Positions 10,313 through 19,373 of a stretch of DNA of 64,000 bases are shown piece after piece. This DNA comes from Burkholderia aenigmatica. GTDB lineage: Bacteria; Pseudomonadota; Gammaproteobacteria; Burkholderiales; Burkholderiaceae. Made by a program: the position numbers and the translations under genes. The stretch covers positions 62,001 to 126,000 of the forward strand of contig NZ_CABVQC010000005.1 in the NCBI RefSeq assembly GCF_902499175.1, in the 5' to 3' direction. Within the stretch, counting starts at the first letter, position 1; each line of letters opens with the position of its first letter. The notes under the pieces were generated by a model. It made no database searches. It was given only the letters and a program-made list of their open reading frames with translations, and was not told where the DNA came from.

Positions 10313-11175
10313 CGGCAGCTGTGTCGACGAGCGGCGCCGACCGCTATGTCGTATTCGGCAACCCGGTGGCGCACAGCAAGTCGCCGTTCATCCACACGCA
10401 GTTCGCCGCGCAGACGGGTGAGCCGGTCGAATACGCGCACCGGCTTGCGCCCGTCGACGGTTTCGAGGCGGCTGTGCGGGCATTCGTCGCCGAAGGCGGG
10501 CGCGGCGCGAACGTGACGGTGCCGTTCAAGCTCGAAGCGCATGCACTCGCCGACACGCTGTCGCCGCGTGCGGCAGCGGCGGGCGCGGTGAATACGCTGC
10601 GCATCGACGCCGACGGCCGCATCCACGGTGACAACACCGACGGCGTCGGCCTCGTGCGCGACATCGAAGCGAATCTCGGCGTGTCGCTGGCAGGCGCACG
10701 CATCCTGCTGCTCGGCGCGGGCGGCGCGGCACGCGGTGTCGTGCTGCCGCTGCTCGACCGTGCGCCGCTGTCGATCACGATCGTGAACCGTACCGCGAGC
10801 AAGGCCGAGGCGCTCGTCGGCCAGTTCATGCAGGCCGCGCACGATGCGGGCTGCACGCTCGCGGGCGGCGGCCCCGACGTGGTGCGTGCGGAGCCGTACG
10901 ACGTGGTGATCAACGCGACGGCCGGCAGCCTCGATGCCGCCCTGCCGGCGTGCGACGCGGCCGCATTCGGCGCGGGCACGCTCGCGTACGACATGATGTA
11001 CGGCGCGCAGCCGACGGTGTTCATGCAGCATGCTGCATCGCTCGGCGCACGCACGGCCGACGGGCTCGGGATGCTCGTCGAGCAGGCGGCCGAATCGTTC
11101 TTCATCTGGCGCGGTGTGCGGCCGGACGGCGCACCGGTGCTGGCCGCGCTGCGCCAGGCGCTCGCGGCGAGCTGA
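10309..11175 (+). CDS. aroE: Shikimate dehydrogenase (NADP+)
   Basis: 288 aa. It reduces 3-dehydroshikimate to shikimate. Substrate-site features are visible: [10 protein letters not shown] at about 18-27, the catalytic Lys K74 in NVTVPFK and the partner Asp D111 in GDNTDGVG. The NADP-binding loop is [10 protein letters not shown] at about 134-143. Translation is coupled to the upstream ribonuclease by an ATGA overlap. It is followed by mtgA after 14 bp, so these genes probably form one transcript from mpl onward. The distance from aroQ shows the aro genes are dispersed in this genome. Confidence 0.97.
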   Translation: MTAAVSTSGADRYVVFGNPVAHSKSPFIHTQFAAQTGEPVEYAHRLAPVDGFEAAVRAFVAEGGRGANVTVPFKLEAHALADTLSPRAAAAGAVNTLRIDADGRIHGDNTDGVGLVRDIEANLGVSLAGARILLLGAGGAARGVVLPLLDRAPLSITIVNRTASKAEALVGQFMQAAHDAGCTLAGGGPDVVRAEPYDVVINATAGSLDAALPACDAAAFGAGTLAYDMMYGAQPTVFMQHAASLGARTADGLGMLVEQAAESFFIWRGVRPDGAPVLAALRQALAAS

Positions 11176-11189
11176 ACGGAGCGCGGCAC

Positions 11190-11927
11190 GTGGTAGCGGT
11201 GAGCGACACGCAGCACACGCGGACGGTGAGCCCGGCCCGCTGGATCGTCTATGCGGGATCGGTGTTTGCGGGTGCATGGCTTGCGACGCAACTGTTCTAT
11301 CTCGCGCAGATCGCGTTGTGGTCGTTCGTGAACCCGGGCTCGACCGCGTTCATGCGTACCGACGCGTGGTGGCTGTCGCGCGACAAGCCACCGGCGCAGA
11401 TCCAGCACCAGTGGGTGCCGTACGACCAGATCTCGCGCAACCTGAAGCGTGCACTGATCGCGTCGGAAGACTCGACCTTCGCGACCAACAACGGCTACGA
11501 CGTCGACGCGATCCTGCAGGCGTGGGAGAAGAACAAGGCGCGCGGCCGGATCGTCGCGGGCGGCTCGACGATCACGCAGCAGCTCGCGCGCAACCTGTTC
11601 CTGTCGCGCGAGAAGAGCTACATCCGCAAGGGGCAGGAGCTCATCATCACGTGGATGCTCGAAACGGTGCTCGACAAGGAGCGGATCTTCGAGATCTACC
11701 TGAATTCCGTCGAGTGGGGCCGCGGCGTGTACGGCGCCGAGGCGGCCGCACGCTATTACTACCGAATTCCCGCGAGCCGGCTCGGCGCGTGGCAGTCGGC
11801 GCGCCTCGCGGTGATGCTGCCGAAGCCGCGCTGGTTCGACGCACACCGCGGCTCGGCGTATCAGGCGCAGCGTGCGGCAGTCATTGCCCGCCGGATGGGC
11901 GCGGCCGCGCTGCCGCAATCGGAGTGA
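11190..11927 (+). CDS. mtgA: Monofunctional biosynthetic peptidoglycan transglycosylase MtgA
   Basis: 245 aa from the GTG at 11190, preceded by GGAG at 11177-11180 (a second in-frame GTG at 11199 is possible). One N-terminal membrane helix (about 18-45) anchors a GT51 domain in the periplasm. Hallmarks are the catalytic Glu E93 in ASEDSTF and the [16 protein letters not shown] motif. It polymerises lipid II into glycan strands. It lacks a penicillin-binding transpeptidase domain, which separates it from class A PBPs. Downstream of aroE by 14 bp, as commonly seen in betaproteobacteria. Confidence 0.96.
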   Translation: MVAVSDTQHTRTVSPARWIVYAGSVFAGAWLATQLFYLAQIALWSFVNPGSTAFMRTDAWWLSRDKPPAQIQHQWVPYDQISRNLKRALIASEDSTFATNNGYDVDAILQAWEKNKARGRIVAGGSTITQQLARNLFLSREKSYIRKGQELIITWMLETVLDKERIFEIYLNSVEWGRGVYGAEAAARYYYRIPASRLGAWQSARLAVMLPKPRWFDAHRGSAYQAQRAAVIARRMGAAALPQSE

Positions 11928-12036
11928 ACGGCGCGCTCGCGCCATCGCATTGACCGTTTCGCCGTCCGTGCGCCGCGCGTGGGTCGTTGGTGCGCCGCAG
12001 CGCAATCGTGTCGCGCGCATTTCGGGTCACATCCTT

Positions 12037-12052
12037 TAGACGAATTCGTCTA
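12037..12052. promoter_or_regulatory. Perfect 16-bp palindrome, possible repressor operator
   Basis: TAGACGAATTCGTCTA reads identically on both strands. Its length and symmetry resemble operators of TetR-type or similar dimeric repressors, yet no such regulator gene lies in the window. It lies about 190 bp upstream of the promoter candidate for the S10 peptidase. Role is inferred. Confidence 0.4.
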
Positions 12053-12242
12053 TTTCGTTTTGCTGAGCAATCTCGGACGCCATGCGATTTTGTTGGTCGA
12101 TATGGCACGAAATTCAGGAATTTTTAGTCTTCCAGGCTAAACGCGAAAGCCCGTGAAAGGTGTGTGAAATGCAACGTTTCGCTAACCGAAGTAATCCTGA
12201 AAGGTGTGCGCCGCACCGGTCGTCCGCCAAATATTTCAAAAT

Positions 12243-12271
12243 TTTTCAAAGCTGACGGGCTCGCGTATATT
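12243..12271 (+). promoter_or_regulatory. Putative promoter of the S10 peptidase gene
   Basis: TTTTCA (12243-12248) and TATATT (12266-12271) are separated by 17 bp and resemble sigma-70 -35 and -10 boxes. Transcription would start near 12278, giving a leader of about 87 nt. Seen by eye only. Confidence 0.4.
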
Positions 12272-12364
12272 GGCCAGCGCCTCGGCTTATCGGCCGCATT
12301 CGAGGCGGGGGGCGGCTTATCCGGCTGCTCGACACAAAAAACATCCGAGAGAAGGAACGCAACG

Positions 12365-13975
12365 ATGCCAGCGAGCAAAGCGAAGCTGTTGTTGGGAGTG
12401 GTGTTTTCTTCGCTGATTCTGACGGCCTGCAACGACGACGTGACCTCGTCCGCTGCTGCCAGCGCCGACAATTCAGCCGATCCCGCCAGTCAGGTGGACA
12501 GGGCGTACAACGATCCGAACAGTTATTCGTCGAGCGCGAACGCGTCGCTCGACGCCTCCGCCGCGGTTGAAAAGGCCGCCGTCACGCATCACCAGATCAC
12601 ACTCAACGGCAAGACGATTCGCTACACGGCTACGGCCGGCCACCTCGTCGCGCGCAATCCGCAGACCGGCGCGCCCGAAGCATCGTTCTTCTACGTCGCC
12701 TATACGGCCGACAACCAGCCCGCGGCGAAGCGGCCCGTCACGTTCCTGTACAACGGCGGCCCCGGCTCGGCATCGGTGTGGCTGCATCTCGGCTCGTTCG
12801 GCCCGCGCCGGATCCAGACGGGCGACCCGAACGCGAACACGTCGACGTTCCCGTTCGTCGACAACCAGGAAAGCCTGCTCGACACGACCGACCTCGTGTT
12901 CGTCGATGCGATCGGCACCGGCTTCTCCGAAGCGGTCGCGCCGAACACGAACCAGACGTTCTGGGGCGTCGACCAGGACGGCGGCGCGTTCCGCGATTTC
13001 GTGACGCGCTACATCGCCGTGAACCAGCGCAACGATTCGCCGAAATACCTGTTCGGCGAGTCGTACGGCACGCCGCGAACCGACGTGCTCGCGAACCTGC
13101 TCGAGACGGCCGGCGTGAAGCTCGACGGCATCGTGCTGCAGTCGTCGATCCTGAACTACAACGTGAACTGCGACATGGCGAGCGACTACATCGGCAACTC
13201 GAACAACGGGTCGAGCCCGGTGAGTTGCGCGGGCTTCGTGCCGTCGTATGGCACCGTCGGCGCGTACTACCAGCTCGACAACCCGAACCCGTCGAGCCTG
13301 CCGTCGTATGCGGACCAGATGCGCCTGCTGACGGCCGGCAGCTATGCGCCTGCCGTGAACGCGTACCTGGCGAGCCATACGCCGCCGCCGCCGACCCTCG
13401 TCACGACGATGGTGAATTCGACCGGCGTGAAGCAGTCGCAGTGGAATGCGGACTTCAACGTGATCCCGACCTTCTTCGACAACAGCTTCCAGCTGTCGCT
13501 GATCCCGGGCACGCTGATCGGCCGCTACGACGCGCGCGTGAACGTGCCGGTGTCGAGCCCGCTCGCGTCCGGCGGCGACCCGTCGAGCACGTACATCACG
13601 CAGCCGTTCACCGACACGATCGGCAAGTACCTGCCGAACGAGCTGAAGTACACCGCGCAGTCGGCGTATTCGTTGAGCAGCAACGCGATCAACACGTGGG
13701 ACTGGACGCACGACGGCCTCGCGATGCCTGACACGATCCCCGATCTCGCCGCGGCGCTGTCGCTGAATCCGCAGCTGAAGGTGCTGTCGCTGAACGGGTA
13801 CCACGACATCGCGACGCCGTTCTACCAGACCGAGCTCGACCTCGCGCGGCTCGGGACGCAACCGAACCTGACGATCAAGGACTATCAGGGCGGACACATG
13901 GTCTATCTCGACGACACGTCGCGTCCGCAGGAGAAAGCCGACCTCGTGACCTTCTACAACGCGGCCGCGCACTGA
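12365..13975 (+). CDS. Lipoprotein serine carboxypeptidase, peptidase family S10
   Basis: 536 aa from the ATG at 12365, preceded by AGAAGGAA. The first 22 residues form a lipoprotein signal ending in the lipobox LTAC (C22), so the enzyme is predicted to be membrane-attached outside the cytoplasm. Family S10 features: NGGPGSASVWLHLG forming the oxyanion hole, nucleophile S233 in GESYG, D481 in NGYHDIATP and H511 in QGGHMVYL, giving a complete triad. It should remove C-terminal residues from peptides at acidic pH, as known for the family; the substrate is not indicated. The older in-frame upstream start at 12164 would destroy the signal peptide. Confidence 0.93.
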   Translation: MPASKAKLLLGVVFSSLILTACNDDVTSSAAASADNSADPASQVDRAYNDPNSYSSSANASLDASAAVEKAAVTHHQITLNGKTIRYTATAGHLVARNPQTGAPEASFFYVAYTADNQPAAKRPVTFLYNGGPGSASVWLHLGSFGPRRIQTGDPNANTSTFPFVDNQESLLDTTDLVFVDAIGTGFSEAVAPNTNQTFWGVDQDGGAFRDFVTRYIAVNQRNDSPKYLFGESYGTPRTDVLANLLETAGVKLDGIVLQSSILNYNVNCDMASDYIGNSNNGSSPVSCAGFVPSYGTVGAYYQLDNPNPSSLPSYADQMRLLTAGSYAPAVNAYLASHTPPPPTLVTTMVNSTGVKQSQWNADFNVIPTFFDNSFQLSLIPGTLIGRYDARVNVPVSSPLASGGDPSSTYITQPFTDTIGKYLPNELKYTAQSAYSLSSNAINTWDWTHDGLAMPDTIPDLAAALSLNPQLKVLSLNGYHDIATPFYQTELDLARLGTQPNLTIKDYQGGHMVYLDDTSRPQEKADLVTFYNAAAH

Positions 13976-14057
13976 TGCGATGCGCAGGGCAGGCGACGTG
14001 CGTCCGCAGCGGCGCCGCGCCTGCCGTCGACGACCTCATTCCAGACTGGAGCCTGAT

Positions 14058-14456
14058 ATGAAGAATCGTTTCATCGTCGTTGCCGTGGCGCTCGCCTGTG
14101 TCGGCGCCGCAGCATCCATATCCGCGTTCGCGCAGGCGAGCGACGCCGCCGCACCGGTGCGTGCGCGCCAGGCGCAGCTCGGCGATCCGTACGTGCCGCC
14201 GGCCGCGCGCAGGCCGACCGCCGGCACGCAGACGACGGGCGCCGCGCTGCATGCGCAGGTGGTGCGCAAGCTCGCGCGGCAGTTCAGCGCGGCCGACACG
14301 CAGAACACGGGTTCGATCACCGAGTCGCAGGCACGCGCGGCCGGCCTCGGCTATGTCGCGAACCACTTCCGCCAGATCGACTCGGGCGGCAACGGCCGCG
14401 TGTCGTTCGCGGACGTCCAGCGCTACATGCAGGCACGCAGCACGAGCCAGCAGTAA
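14058..14456 (+). CDS. Small exported EF-hand protein
   Basis: 132 aa from the ATG at 14058. A Sec signal peptide (MKNRFIVVAVALACVGAAAS...) probably ends near AFAQA. The mature part has two EF-hand-like loops: DTQNTGSITESQ and DSGGNGRVSFAD; both keep Asp/Asn/Ser ligands at alternating positions and the central Gly, so calcium binding is plausible. The gene follows the S10 peptidase by 82 bp on the same strand and may be co-transcribed. Function unknown; a periplasmic calcium-binding or structural role is inferred only from the motifs. Confidence 0.85.
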   Translation: MKNRFIVVAVALACVGAAASISAFAQASDAAAPVRARQAQLGDPYVPPAARRPTAGTQTTGAALHAQVVRKLARQFSAADTQNTGSITESQARAAGLGYVANHFRQIDSGGNGRVSFADVQRYMQARSTSQQ

Positions 14457-14478
14457 GCGCGGCGCGCGGTGAGCAAAC

Positions 14479-14514
14479 GGGGGCGGAACCTGCGGCACGG
14501 CGGGTTCCGCCCCC
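14479..14514 (+). terminator. 12-bp perfect stem-loop after the EF-hand gene
   Basis: GGGGGCGGAACC (14479-14490) and GGTTCCGCCCCC (14503-14514) pair perfectly around a 12-nt loop, 22 bp after the stop codon. No T-tract follows, so it is a stabilising 3' hairpin or a rho-dependent end rather than a classic intrinsic terminator. Confidence 0.55.
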
Positions 14515-14740
14515 GTGCACATGGCGCCTCCGTTACGTCGTGTACATGGCGGATTCGCGCCGAATTCTCATTATCTGGGCAACGCATTCAAATATTGGAG
14601 ACGAGTGCGTGCGCTCCTACAATCCGAAGCACATCGACAGCTTCGGACCCACGCATCGCGCGGCGCCCGTCGCACACGGAGACACCTTCCATGAAGTTCG
14701 CCGGGCGCTTTACTCGGTGCATCGACCGCCGCCTCGCCGC

Positions 14741-14764
14741 GATGCCGGACGCCGTTCCGGCATC
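14741..14764 (+). repeat. Hairpin in the probable 5' leader of the IclR gene
   Basis: GATGCCGGA (14741-14749) and TCCGGCATC (14756-14764) form a 9-bp perfect stem with a 6-nt loop, ending 43 bp before the ATG of the regulator. It may affect leader stability; no more can be said. Confidence 0.4.
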
Positions 14765-14807
14765 GTACGAACGGCTTCACCGGTTCCGTTGAAGAAGCCC
14801 GCTCCCC

Positions 14808-15707
14808 ATGACCAAGATGCCCGACTCACTTGCCCTCGACGCCCGGCGCGCGCCGCCGGACGATGCGTCGCTGACCGACAGCATCGGCGCGACCAGCACG
14901 CCGCTCGATCTTGCTGCCCAGCAGGCCGGTACGCAGACGCTGCTGCGCGGTCTTGCGATTCTCGAGGCGATTGCGAACGGCGCGCGCGACATGCGCGCGA
15001 TCGGCGCCGCGCTCGGCACGACGCGCAGCACTACGCACCGCCTCGTCAGCAGCCTCGTGCAGGCGCGCTACCTGCGCCAGGTGCAGGGCGGCTACCTGCT
15101 CGGCCCGAAGCTGATCGAGCTCGGCACGATCGCGCTCGAGCAGATGCCGCTCACCGCGGTCGCGCGCCCGCACCTCGAAGCGCTCGCGGAAGCGACGCTC
15201 GACACGATCCATCTCGGCGTGCGCGACGGCGACGACGTGCTGTACATCGACAAGATTCCCGGCACGCGCGGCCTCGAGATGCGCTCGCGCGTCGGCCACC
15301 GGATGCCGCTCGCGTCGACCGGCATCGGCAAGGCGATGATGCTCGACACCGATCCCGACACGTGGCGCTCGCTGTTCGAAGCCGCCCGGCGTGCACTCGC
15401 GGGCGTCAATTTCAAGCCGGACAACCGGCCCGAGACGAGCGCGTTCCTGCAGCGCATGGCGCATTACGCAGCCGGCGGCTACACGTTCGATCTCGAGGAG
15501 AACGAGGCGTCGATCCGCTGCGTGGCCGCGCCGATCCGCGATGCATCGGGCGCGATCGTCGCGGCCGTGTCGGTGGCGAGCACGATTCCGTACATGCCGC
15601 ACGACCGGATGGACGAACTGATTCCGCTCGTGCAGCGCGAAGCGCGAGCCATTTCCGCGGAACTGGGCTGGAGCCCGCCGCAGGGTACCCGCAGGATCAA
15701 ACGATGA
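14808..15707 (+). CDS. IclR-family transcriptional regulator of the sugar-acid operon
   Basis: 299 aa. After a variable 40-residue N-terminal extension comes the winged helix-turn-helix (TLLRGLAILEAIANG...GTTRSTTHRLVSSLV, about 43-90) and the C-terminal IclR effector domain (TIHLGVRDGDDVLYIDKIPG onward). It heads the dgoK-dgoA-araFGH cluster and overlaps dgoK as ATGA, so it is transcribed with the genes it probably controls. By context the effector should be galactonate, KDGal or a related sugar acid; this is inferred. Confidence 0.93.
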   Translation: MTKMPDSLALDARRAPPDDASLTDSIGATSTPLDLAAQQAGTQTLLRGLAILEAIANGARDMRAIGAALGTTRSTTHRLVSSLVQARYLRQVQGGYLLGPKLIELGTIALEQMPLTAVARPHLEALAEATLDTIHLGVRDGDDVLYIDKIPGTRGLEMRSRVGHRMPLASTGIGKAMMLDTDPDTWRSLFEAARRALAGVNFKPDNRPETSAFLQRMAHYAAGGYTFDLEENEASIRCVAAPIRDASGAIVAAVSVASTIPYMPHDRMDELIPLVQREARAISAELGWSPPQGTRRIKR

Positions 15708-16729
15708 CGACTTCGACCCGGCCCGTTCCGGATGCCAGCTCCGCCACCCCGTCGCTGATCGCGCTCGACTGGGGTACGACGTCGCTGCGCGCTTACCTGT
15801 ACGACGCGCACGGCGCGCTCATCGACACGCGCAGCCGTGCGGCGGGCGTGATGCATGTGCCCGGCGGCGGCGCGCGCGCGTTCGACGCGGTGTTCGAGGA
15901 AGCGTGCGGCGACTGGCTCGATCGCACCCCCGGCCTGCCGGTGCTCGCCGCCGGGATGGTCGGCAGCGCACAGGGCTGGCGCGAGGCGCCGTACGTCGCC
16001 GTGCCGGCCGGCGCCGACGCGCTCGTCGCGGGCCTCATCACGGTGACGGCGGCGCGCGGCACGACGATCTCGATCGTGCCGGGCGTCATCGCCACGGGCG
16101 ACTTGCCCGACGTGATGCGCGGCGAAGAAACGCAGATATTCGGTGCACTCGCGGGCGATCCCATGCTTGGCACCGATCGTTCAGGGGTACTGATCGGCTT
16201 GCCGGGAACGCATGCGAAATGGGCGTGGGTGAGGGACGGGCTGATCGAGCGCTTCCAGACTTTCATGACGGGCGAGCTGTTCGCGGTGCTGCGCGACCAC
16301 ACGATCCTCGGCCGCACGATGCGCGCCGGTGCGTCGCCCGATCGCGCCGCATTCGTGCGCGGCGTCTCGGTCGCGCGCGGTGCGCGGCACACCGGGCTGC
16401 TCGCGACGATCTTCAGTACGCGCACGCTCGGCCTGACCGACCGGCTCGCGCCCGATGCGCAAGGCGACTACCTGTCCGGCCTGCTGATCGGCCATGAGCT
16501 CAACGCGCTCGACGCAATGCTCGCGGAGCGCGGCATCGCGCTCGCGGACCAGCCGCTGCTGCTGATCGGCGACGACGGTCTGTGTGCGCGCTACGTCGAT
16601 GCGCTCCAGGAATTCGGCCACCCGCACGCACGCGTCGTCGCGCATGCGACCGAGCGTGGCCTGTGGCGGATCGCATCGCGCGCCGGGCTCGTGCGCGCGG
16701 ATGGCGAGCCCGTCTGCGCTGACCAATGA
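15704..16729 (+). CDS. dgoK: 2-dehydro-3-deoxygalactonokinase
   Basis: 341 aa from the ATG at 15704, overlapping the regulator stop. DgoK phosphorylates 2-keto-3-deoxy-D-galactonate at C6, the step before aldol cleavage in D-galactonate/galactose breakdown. The family signature is the N-terminal phosphate-binding strand LIALDWGTTSLRAYL, followed by GMVGSAQGWREAPYVAVPA and the conserved GTHAKWAWV segment. It is 22 bp upstream of dgoA, its pathway partner. Length is normal for the family. Confidence 0.95.
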   Translation: MTTSTRPVPDASSATPSLIALDWGTTSLRAYLYDAHGALIDTRSRAAGVMHVPGGGARAFDAVFEEACGDWLDRTPGLPVLAAGMVGSAQGWREAPYVAVPAGADALVAGLITVTAARGTTISIVPGVIATGDLPDVMRGEETQIFGALAGDPMLGTDRSGVLIGLPGTHAKWAWVRDGLIERFQTFMTGELFAVLRDHTILGRTMRAGASPDRAAFVRGVSVARGARHTGLLATIFSTRTLGLTDRLAPDAQGDYLSGLLIGHELNALDAMLAERGIALADQPLLLIGDDGLCARYVDALQEFGHPHARVVAHATERGLWRIASRAGLVRADGEPVCADQ

Positions 16730-16751
16730 ACCGTTTGCAGAGGAACCTTCG

Positions 16752-17429
16752 ATGCCGTCCGACCTGACCTTGCCCGCGCCGTACGCGCCCCACACCGCGC
16801 TGATGCGCGCGTTCGACGCGTGCCCGCTGATCGCGATCATGCGCGGGATCACGCCCGCCGAAGCGGCCGACCACGGCCATGCGCTCTACGAAGCCGGCTT
16901 CCGGATCGTCGAGGTGCCGCTCAACTCGCCGGATCCGTTCGACAGCATCGCGGCGCTGCGCCGTGCGTTGCCCGACGACGCGATCGTCGGCGCGGGTACC
17001 GTGCTGCGCGCCGAGTATGTCGACCGCGTGCAGGACGCGGGCGGCGCGCTGATCGTGATGCCGCACAGCGACGCGGCCGTGATCCGCCGCGCACGCGAGC
17101 GCGGCCTGGCGAGCGCCCCGGGCGTCGCGACGCCGACCGAAGCGTTCGCGGCGCTTACGAATGGCGCCGACGTGCTGAAGATGTTCCCGGCCGAGCAACT
17201 CGGCGTGCCGGTCGTGAAGGCATGGCGCGCGGTGATCGACCGCGCGGTGCCGCTGATTCCGGTCGGCGGCATCTCGCCCGACAACATGGAGCCGTTCCTC
17301 AGTGCCGGCGCGAACGGTTTCGGGCTCGGCTCGGCCTTGTACCGCCCCGGCCAGTCGGCCGACGCGACCGCGGCAAACGCGCGCGCGTTCCAGGCCGGGT
17401 TGCGCGTCGCGCGCGGCGGAGCCGCATGA
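16752..17429 (+). CDS. dgoA: 2-dehydro-3-deoxy-6-phosphogalactonate aldolase
   Basis: 225 aa from the ATG at 16752. It splits KDPGal into pyruvate and glyceraldehyde-3-phosphate. It belongs to the KDPG/KDPGal class I aldolases: R31 in AIMRGITP, E54 in IVEVPLNSP, and the Schiff-base Lys K143 in DVLKMFPAEQLG. The phosphate loop GGISPDNM is present near the C-terminus. DgoK just upstream supports KDPGal rather than KDPG as substrate. The stop overlaps the start of the following SDR gene as ATGA. Confidence 0.95.
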   Translation: MPSDLTLPAPYAPHTALMRAFDACPLIAIMRGITPAEAADHGHALYEAGFRIVEVPLNSPDPFDSIAALRRALPDDAIVGAGTVLRAEYVDRVQDAGGALIVMPHSDAAVIRRARERGLASAPGVATPTEAFAALTNGADVLKMFPAEQLGVPVVKAWRAVIDRAVPLIPVGGISPDNMEPFLSAGANGFGLGSALYRPGQSADATAANARAFQAGLRVARGGAA

Positions 17430-18208
17430 TGAACCGCCTCGCGGGCAAGGTCGCGATGGTGACGGGCGCGGGCCGGGGCATCGGCGCCGCGATCGCCCGC
17501 GCGTTCGTTCGCGAGGGCGCGGCCGTCGCGCTCGTCGATCTCGACTTCCCGCAGGCGCAGCGCACGGCGGCCGGGATTGCGCACGACATTGCCGGCGCGC
17601 GCGTGCTGCCGCTGCTGGCGGACGTCGCGCGGCAGGATGCGGTACGCGATGCGCTGGCGCAGACCGAGGCGGCGTTCGGCCCGCTCGACGTGCTGGTGAA
17701 CAACGCGGGCATCAACGTGTTCGCCGATCCGCTGACGATGACCGACGACGACTGGCGCCGCTGCTTCGCGGTCGACCTCGACGGCGTGTGGCACGGCTGC
17801 CGCGCGGCGCTGGAGGGGATGGTCGAACGCGGTCGCGGCAGCATCGTGAACATCGCGTCGACGCACGCGTTCAGGATCATCCCGGGCTGCTTTCCGTACC
17901 CGGTCGCGAAGCACGGCGTGCTGGGCCTCACGCGTGCGCTCGGCATCGAATACGCGGCGCGCAACGTGCGCGTGAATGCGATCGCACCGGGCTACATCGA
18001 GACGCAGCTCACGCGCGACTGGTGGGGCGCGCAGCCCGATCCGGCCGCTGCGCGCGCAGAAACGCTCGCGCTGCAGCCGATGAAGCGGATCGGCCGGCCG
18101 GAGGAGGTCGCGATGACGGCCGTGTTCCTGGCGTCCGACGAGGCGCCGTTCATCAATGCCGCGTGCATCACCGTCGATGGCGGGCGCGCGGCGCTGTATC
18201 ACGACTGA
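17426..18208 (+). CDS. SDR-family oxidoreductase in the sugar operon
   Basis: 260 aa from the ATG at 17426 (ATGATG; 17429 also possible). Classical short-chain dehydrogenase: cofactor loop TGAGRGIG at 13-20, NNAG at 92-95, catalytic S145, Y158 and K162 (YPVAK). D38 after the second strand (LVDLD) favours NAD+ over NADP+. It probably oxidises a sugar or sugar acid of the pathway, but a second SDR downstream (21996) looks more like the aldose 1-dehydrogenase, so the substrate of this one is open. An uronate, fucose-type or KDGal-related step are all possible. Confidence 0.92.
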   Translation: MMNRLAGKVAMVTGAGRGIGAAIARAFVREGAAVALVDLDFPQAQRTAAGIAHDIAGARVLPLLADVARQDAVRDALAQTEAAFGPLDVLVNNAGINVFADPLTMTDDDWRRCFAVDLDGVWHGCRAALEGMVERGRGSIVNIASTHAFRIIPGCFPYPVAKHGVLGLTRALGIEYAARNVRVNAIAPGYIETQLTRDWWGAQPDPAAARAETLALQPMKRIGRPEEVAMTAVFLASDEAPFINAACITVDGGRAALYHD

Positions 18209-18310
18209 CGCAACGATTCGAAAGACCGCACGTGCGACGGCCGCGCGCACGCTGCGTCGAAACCAACAAGCGGCTGCATCCTGTTCGATGAAGACAAGGA
18301 GACACTGGAG

Positions 18311-19306
18311 ATGAAACGCAGAACGTTCGTAACGCTGGCTGCCGCGGCCGCCGTGGTGATCGGGAGCCCCGTCGTGCACGCGGCCGATCCGGTCAAGATC
18401 GGTTTCCTCGTGAAGCAGCCGGAAGAGCCGTGGTTCCAGGACGAGTGGAAGTTCGCCGAAATGGCGGCGAAGGACAAGGGCTTCACGCTCGTGAAGATCG
18501 GTGCGCCGTCCGGCGAAAAGGTGATGAGCGCGATCGACAACCTGTCCGCGCAGAAGGCGCAGGGCTTCATCATCTGCACGCCGGACGTGAAGCTCGGGCC
18601 GGGCATCGTCGCGAAGGCGAAGTCGCACAACCTGAAGATGATGACGGTCGACGACCGCCTCGTCGACGGCGCGGGCAAGCCGATCGAGTCGGTCCCGCAC
18701 ATGGGGATCTCCGCGTACAACATCGGCAAGCAGGTCGGCGACGGCATCGCGGCCGAGATCAAGAAACGCGGCTGGGACATGAAGGACGTCGGCGCGATCG
18801 ACATCACCTACGAGCAGTTGCCGACCGCGCACGACCGCACGAGCGGCGCGACCGACGCGCTGGTGGCCGCCGGCTTCCCGAAGGCGAACGTGATCGCGGC
18901 GCCGCAGGCGAAGACCGACACGGAAAACGCGTTCAACGCGGCAAACATCGCACTCACGAAGAACCCGCAGTTCAAGCACTGGGTTGCGTACGGCCTGAAC
19001 GACGAGGCCGTGCTCGGCGCGGTGCGCGCGGCCGAAGGGCGCGGCTTCAAGGCGGACAACATGATCGGTATCGGCATCGGCGGTTCCGATTCGGCGCTGA
19101 ACGAGTTCAAGAAGCCGCAGCCGACGGGCTTTTACGGCACCGTGATCATCAGCCCGAAGCGCCACGGCGAGGAAACCTCGGACCTGATGTACACGTGGAT
19201 CACGCAGGGCAAGGCGCCACCTGCGCTGACGCTGACGACGGGCATGCTCGCGACGCGCGACAACGTGTCGAAGGTGCGCGAGGAGATGGGGCTCGCGTCG
19301 AAGTAA
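18311..19306 (+). CDS. araF: L-arabinose/galactose ABC transporter, periplasmic binding protein
   Basis: 331 aa with a 24-residue Sec signal ([20 protein letters not shown]...HAADP). The mature start [21 protein letters not shown] and later [27 protein letters not shown] and [10 protein letters not shown] segments closely follow E. coli AraF as I remember it. AraF-type proteins bind L-arabinose and also D-galactose or related sugars. Located between DgoA-type catabolic enzymes and araG. A strong stem-loop separates it from araG, which fits higher expression of the binding protein. Confidence 0.95.
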   Translation: MKRRTFVTLAAAAAVVIGSPVVHAADPVKIGFLVKQPEEPWFQDEWKFAEMAAKDKGFTLVKIGAPSGEKVMSAIDNLSAQKAQGFIICTPDVKLGPGIVAKAKSHNLKMMTVDDRLVDGAGKPIESVPHMGISAYNIGKQVGDGIAAEIKKRGWDMKDVGAIDITYEQLPTAHDRTSGATDALVAAGFPKANVIAAPQAKTDTENAFNAANIALTKNPQFKHWVAYGLNDEAVLGAVRAAEGRGFKADNMIGIGIGGSDSALNEFKKPQPTGFYGTVIISPKRHGEETSDLMYTWITQGKAPPALTLTTGMLATRDNVSKVREEMGLASK

Positions 19307-19311
19307 GCGGC

Positions 19312-19345
19312 CCGCCGGCTGCCGCGGCGATGCGGCGGCCGGCGG
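19312..19345 (+). repeat. Intercistronic stem-loop between araF and araG
   Basis: CCGCCGGCTGCCGC (19312-19325) pairs with GCGGCGGCCGGCGG (19332-19345) through 14 positions with one G-U pair and a 6-nt loop. Such stems after binding-protein genes protect the upstream message and partly terminate transcription, raising binding protein over ATPase and permease. No T-tract follows. Confidence 0.6.
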
Positions 19346-19373
19346 TCGATCGATCCGGAAGTGGGGAGACGAC

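Larger units (their letters stand above)
11928..12364 (+). other. 437-bp intergenic region with AT-rich palindromes
   Basis: No gene is seen here. The segment 12025-12270 is much richer in A+T than its neighbours. It holds a perfect 16-bp palindrome at 12037-12052, an 8-bp near-perfect inverted repeat TTTAGTCT/AGGCTAAA at 12123-12141, and a promoter candidate at 12243-12271. It most likely contains the regulatory region of the S10 peptidase gene and the end of the mtgA transcript. Confidence 0.6.
14457..14807 (+). other. 351-bp intergenic region before the sugar operon
   Basis: No gene is recognised. It contains a strong hairpin at 14479-14514 that may end the EF-hand transcript, an AT-richer stretch around 14560-14600 (CATTATCTGGG, TTCAAATATTGG) likely to hold the promoter of the IclR-led operon, and a second hairpin at 14741-14764 in the expected leader. 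Confidence 0.55.
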
